Shown in pieces: positions 63,223 to 64,000 of a DNA stretch of 64,000 nt (within the stretch, counting starts at the first letter, position 1; each line of letters starts with the position of its first letter). Source of the DNA: Lutispora saccharofermentans (GTDB lineage Bacteria > Bacillota > Clostridia > Lutisporales > Lutisporaceae); NCBI RefSeq assembly GCF_024363565.1, contig NZ_JAJEKE010000001.1, forward strand, positions 248,001 to 312,000. Direction: 5' to 3'. The position numbers and the translations under genes are program-made. A model generated the notes under the pieces. The model was not told the origin of the DNA, did no database searches, and was given only the letters and a program-made list of their open reading frames with translations.

Positions 63223-63310
63223 ACACACCACTCCATATTGATTTATTATTCAATATCAAGATATTATATGAAAACTGTTTCTATTCATGTTGCGGCTTAA
63301 ATTTTTGTCC

Positions 63311-64000
63311 TTATTTGGATTTAACTTCAGTCCATATCCTATCATACTTGGGCAATGAACCTGCCAGATCTTCGAATACTTCACTGTTTTTTAGGTCGCC
63401 ATCTTCCGGATATGCCGATTTGTCCGAGGTCAAATCTACAGGAAGCATCTTTTTAGCTTCTACATGGGGTGTTGCATAACCGATAAAATCAGCATTCTTG
63501 AAGGCCACCTCAGTCTCGCATAAATAGTTGATGAACAGCTCCGCCTCTTTTTTATGCTGGCTTGACTTCGGTATGACCACTGCGTCAAACCATATATTTG
63601 AACCTTCTTTCGGGATAACATATTCCAGGTCCGGGTTTTCCCTCTTCATATAGATCGCATCGCCTGACCAGACCACTGCCAGCGCTGCTTCTCCGCCTAT
63701 CATCTTATCCTTCACTTCGTCGCCTACATAGGCCAGAACCAGCGGTTTCTGCTTGATCAGCAGTTCTTTGGCCTCGTTAAGCTCTTTTTCATCCTTTGTA
63801 TTCAAGGAATATCCCATCATTTTCAAGGTTATTCCTATAGAATCCCTCAAGCTGTCCAGCATCAGAATCTGCTTGCTGTATTTTTCATCCCAGAGTATCT
63901 TCCAGCTGTCAACGGGTTCCTTTACCATGGTCTTATTGTACAATATTCCTACGGTTCCCCACATATAAGGAACAGAATATTCATTGGTAGGATCATAAGC
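63311..64000 (-). CDS. Spermidine/putrescine ABC transporter substrate-binding protein (C-terminal part)
   Basis: The 229 visible residues are the C-terminal two thirds of a PotD/PotF-like solute-binding protein; the N-terminus lies beyond the right edge. Family traits are NEYSVPYMWGTVGILYN at the visible start, EPVDSWKILWD, AVVWSGDAIYM, PKEGSNIWFDAVVIPKSSQHKKEAELFINYL and IGYATPH near the end. The protein should be lipid-anchored outside the cell and feed polyamines to a PotABC-type permease, which would lie upstream of it. It ends at TAA 63311-63313. Confidence 0.93.
   Translation of the reverse strand, partial: AYDPTNEYSVPYMWGTVGILYNKTMVKEPVDSWKILWDEKYSKQILMLDSLRDSIGITLKMMGYSLNTKDEKELNEAKELLIKQKPLVLAYVGDEVKDKMIGGEAALAVVWSGDAIYMKRENPDLEYVIPKEGSNIWFDAVVIPKSSQHKKEAELFINYLCETEVAFKNADFIGYATPHVEAKKMLPVDLTSDKSAYPEDGDLKNSEVFEDLAGSLPKYDRIWTEVKSK

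Noticed and set aside
1-64000. CRISPR arrays, rRNA and tRNA genes
   Set aside because: No regularly spaced direct repeats, no rRNA signature segments and no cloverleaf with a TTC-containing T-arm were found by reading both strands.

Overview
The window reads as a low-GC, Gram-positive, endospore-forming anaerobe of the Clostridia. It carries spore-coat genes (cotJABC), a LysM/GH18 spore-type hydrolase, a tungsten-type aldehyde ferredoxin oxidoreductase, an Fe-S L-serine dehydratase, formate-tetrahydrofolate ligase and a histidine-degradation set. Shine-Dalgarno sites are strong and several starts are TTG or GTG. I see no rRNA, tRNA or CRISPR array. Most genes lie on the minus strand.

Region 1 (1-5000) is a late cobalamin operon on the minus strand: promoter, cobalamin riboswitch, terminator, then cobT-cobU-cobS-cobC-cobQ-cbiB, with cbiB cut by the window edge. 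cobQ has lost its glutaminase domain in frame, and an interspersed palindromic repeat sits between cobC and cobQ. Region 2 (5000-7970) holds a patatin lipase, a cysteine-rich small protein, cotJABC, and an unannotated small RNA with its own promoter, closing stem and terminator. Region 3 (7970-18930) holds an NCS2 permease, an aldehyde ferredoxin oxidoreductase, a dinB-mtnA-hydroxyacid dehydrogenase operon, a SleB-like hydrolase under a c-di-AMP (ydaO) riboswitch and a consensus housekeeping promoter, nitroreductase-folD, and a dipeptidase.

Region 4 (19000-28000) holds a histidine kinase, an alanine/glycine:cation symporter, a YczE-like membrane protein, a GAPDH with a non-canonical cofactor loop, and a MacB-like ABC system with a large extracytoplasmic partner. 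Region 5 (28000-40440) is the metabolic core: hutU-hutI-fchA, a CGAxxG protein, a SARP-type BTAD/AAA/TPR regulator, fhs-ftcD, and sdaAB-sdaAA. Together with folD these take histidine through formiminoglutamate to one-carbon folates and, by Fhs running in reverse, to formate and ATP. The hutU and fhs promoters share a direct heptamer repeat with 11-bp periodicity overlapping the -35 box and an identical 20-bp spacer. That is the type of site SARP regulators bind, and the SARP gene lies between the two promoters. I consider this the most interesting signal in the window.

Region 6 (40440-52860) has a 2665-residue cyclic beta-1,2-glucan synthase-like protein, a nucleotidyltransferase fused to an apparently dead phosphohexomutase, and an ABC-F protein. 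Region 7 (52900-64000) has a GT39-like membrane protein with foreign-looking codon use, a DUF3810 metalloprotease-like protein, a MATE exporter, a YmaF-like histidine-rich protein, an ftcD2-mscL-P1 peptidase operon, a LURP-one-like protein, an orphan IS605/omegaRNA-like structure, a TtcA-like enzyme, a LysM-GH18 hydrolase, and the C-terminal part of a polyamine-binding protein cut by the right edge.

Four copies of a palindromic, MITE-like repeat are scattered across the window (near 1.6, 11.5, 16.2 and 48.6 kb).
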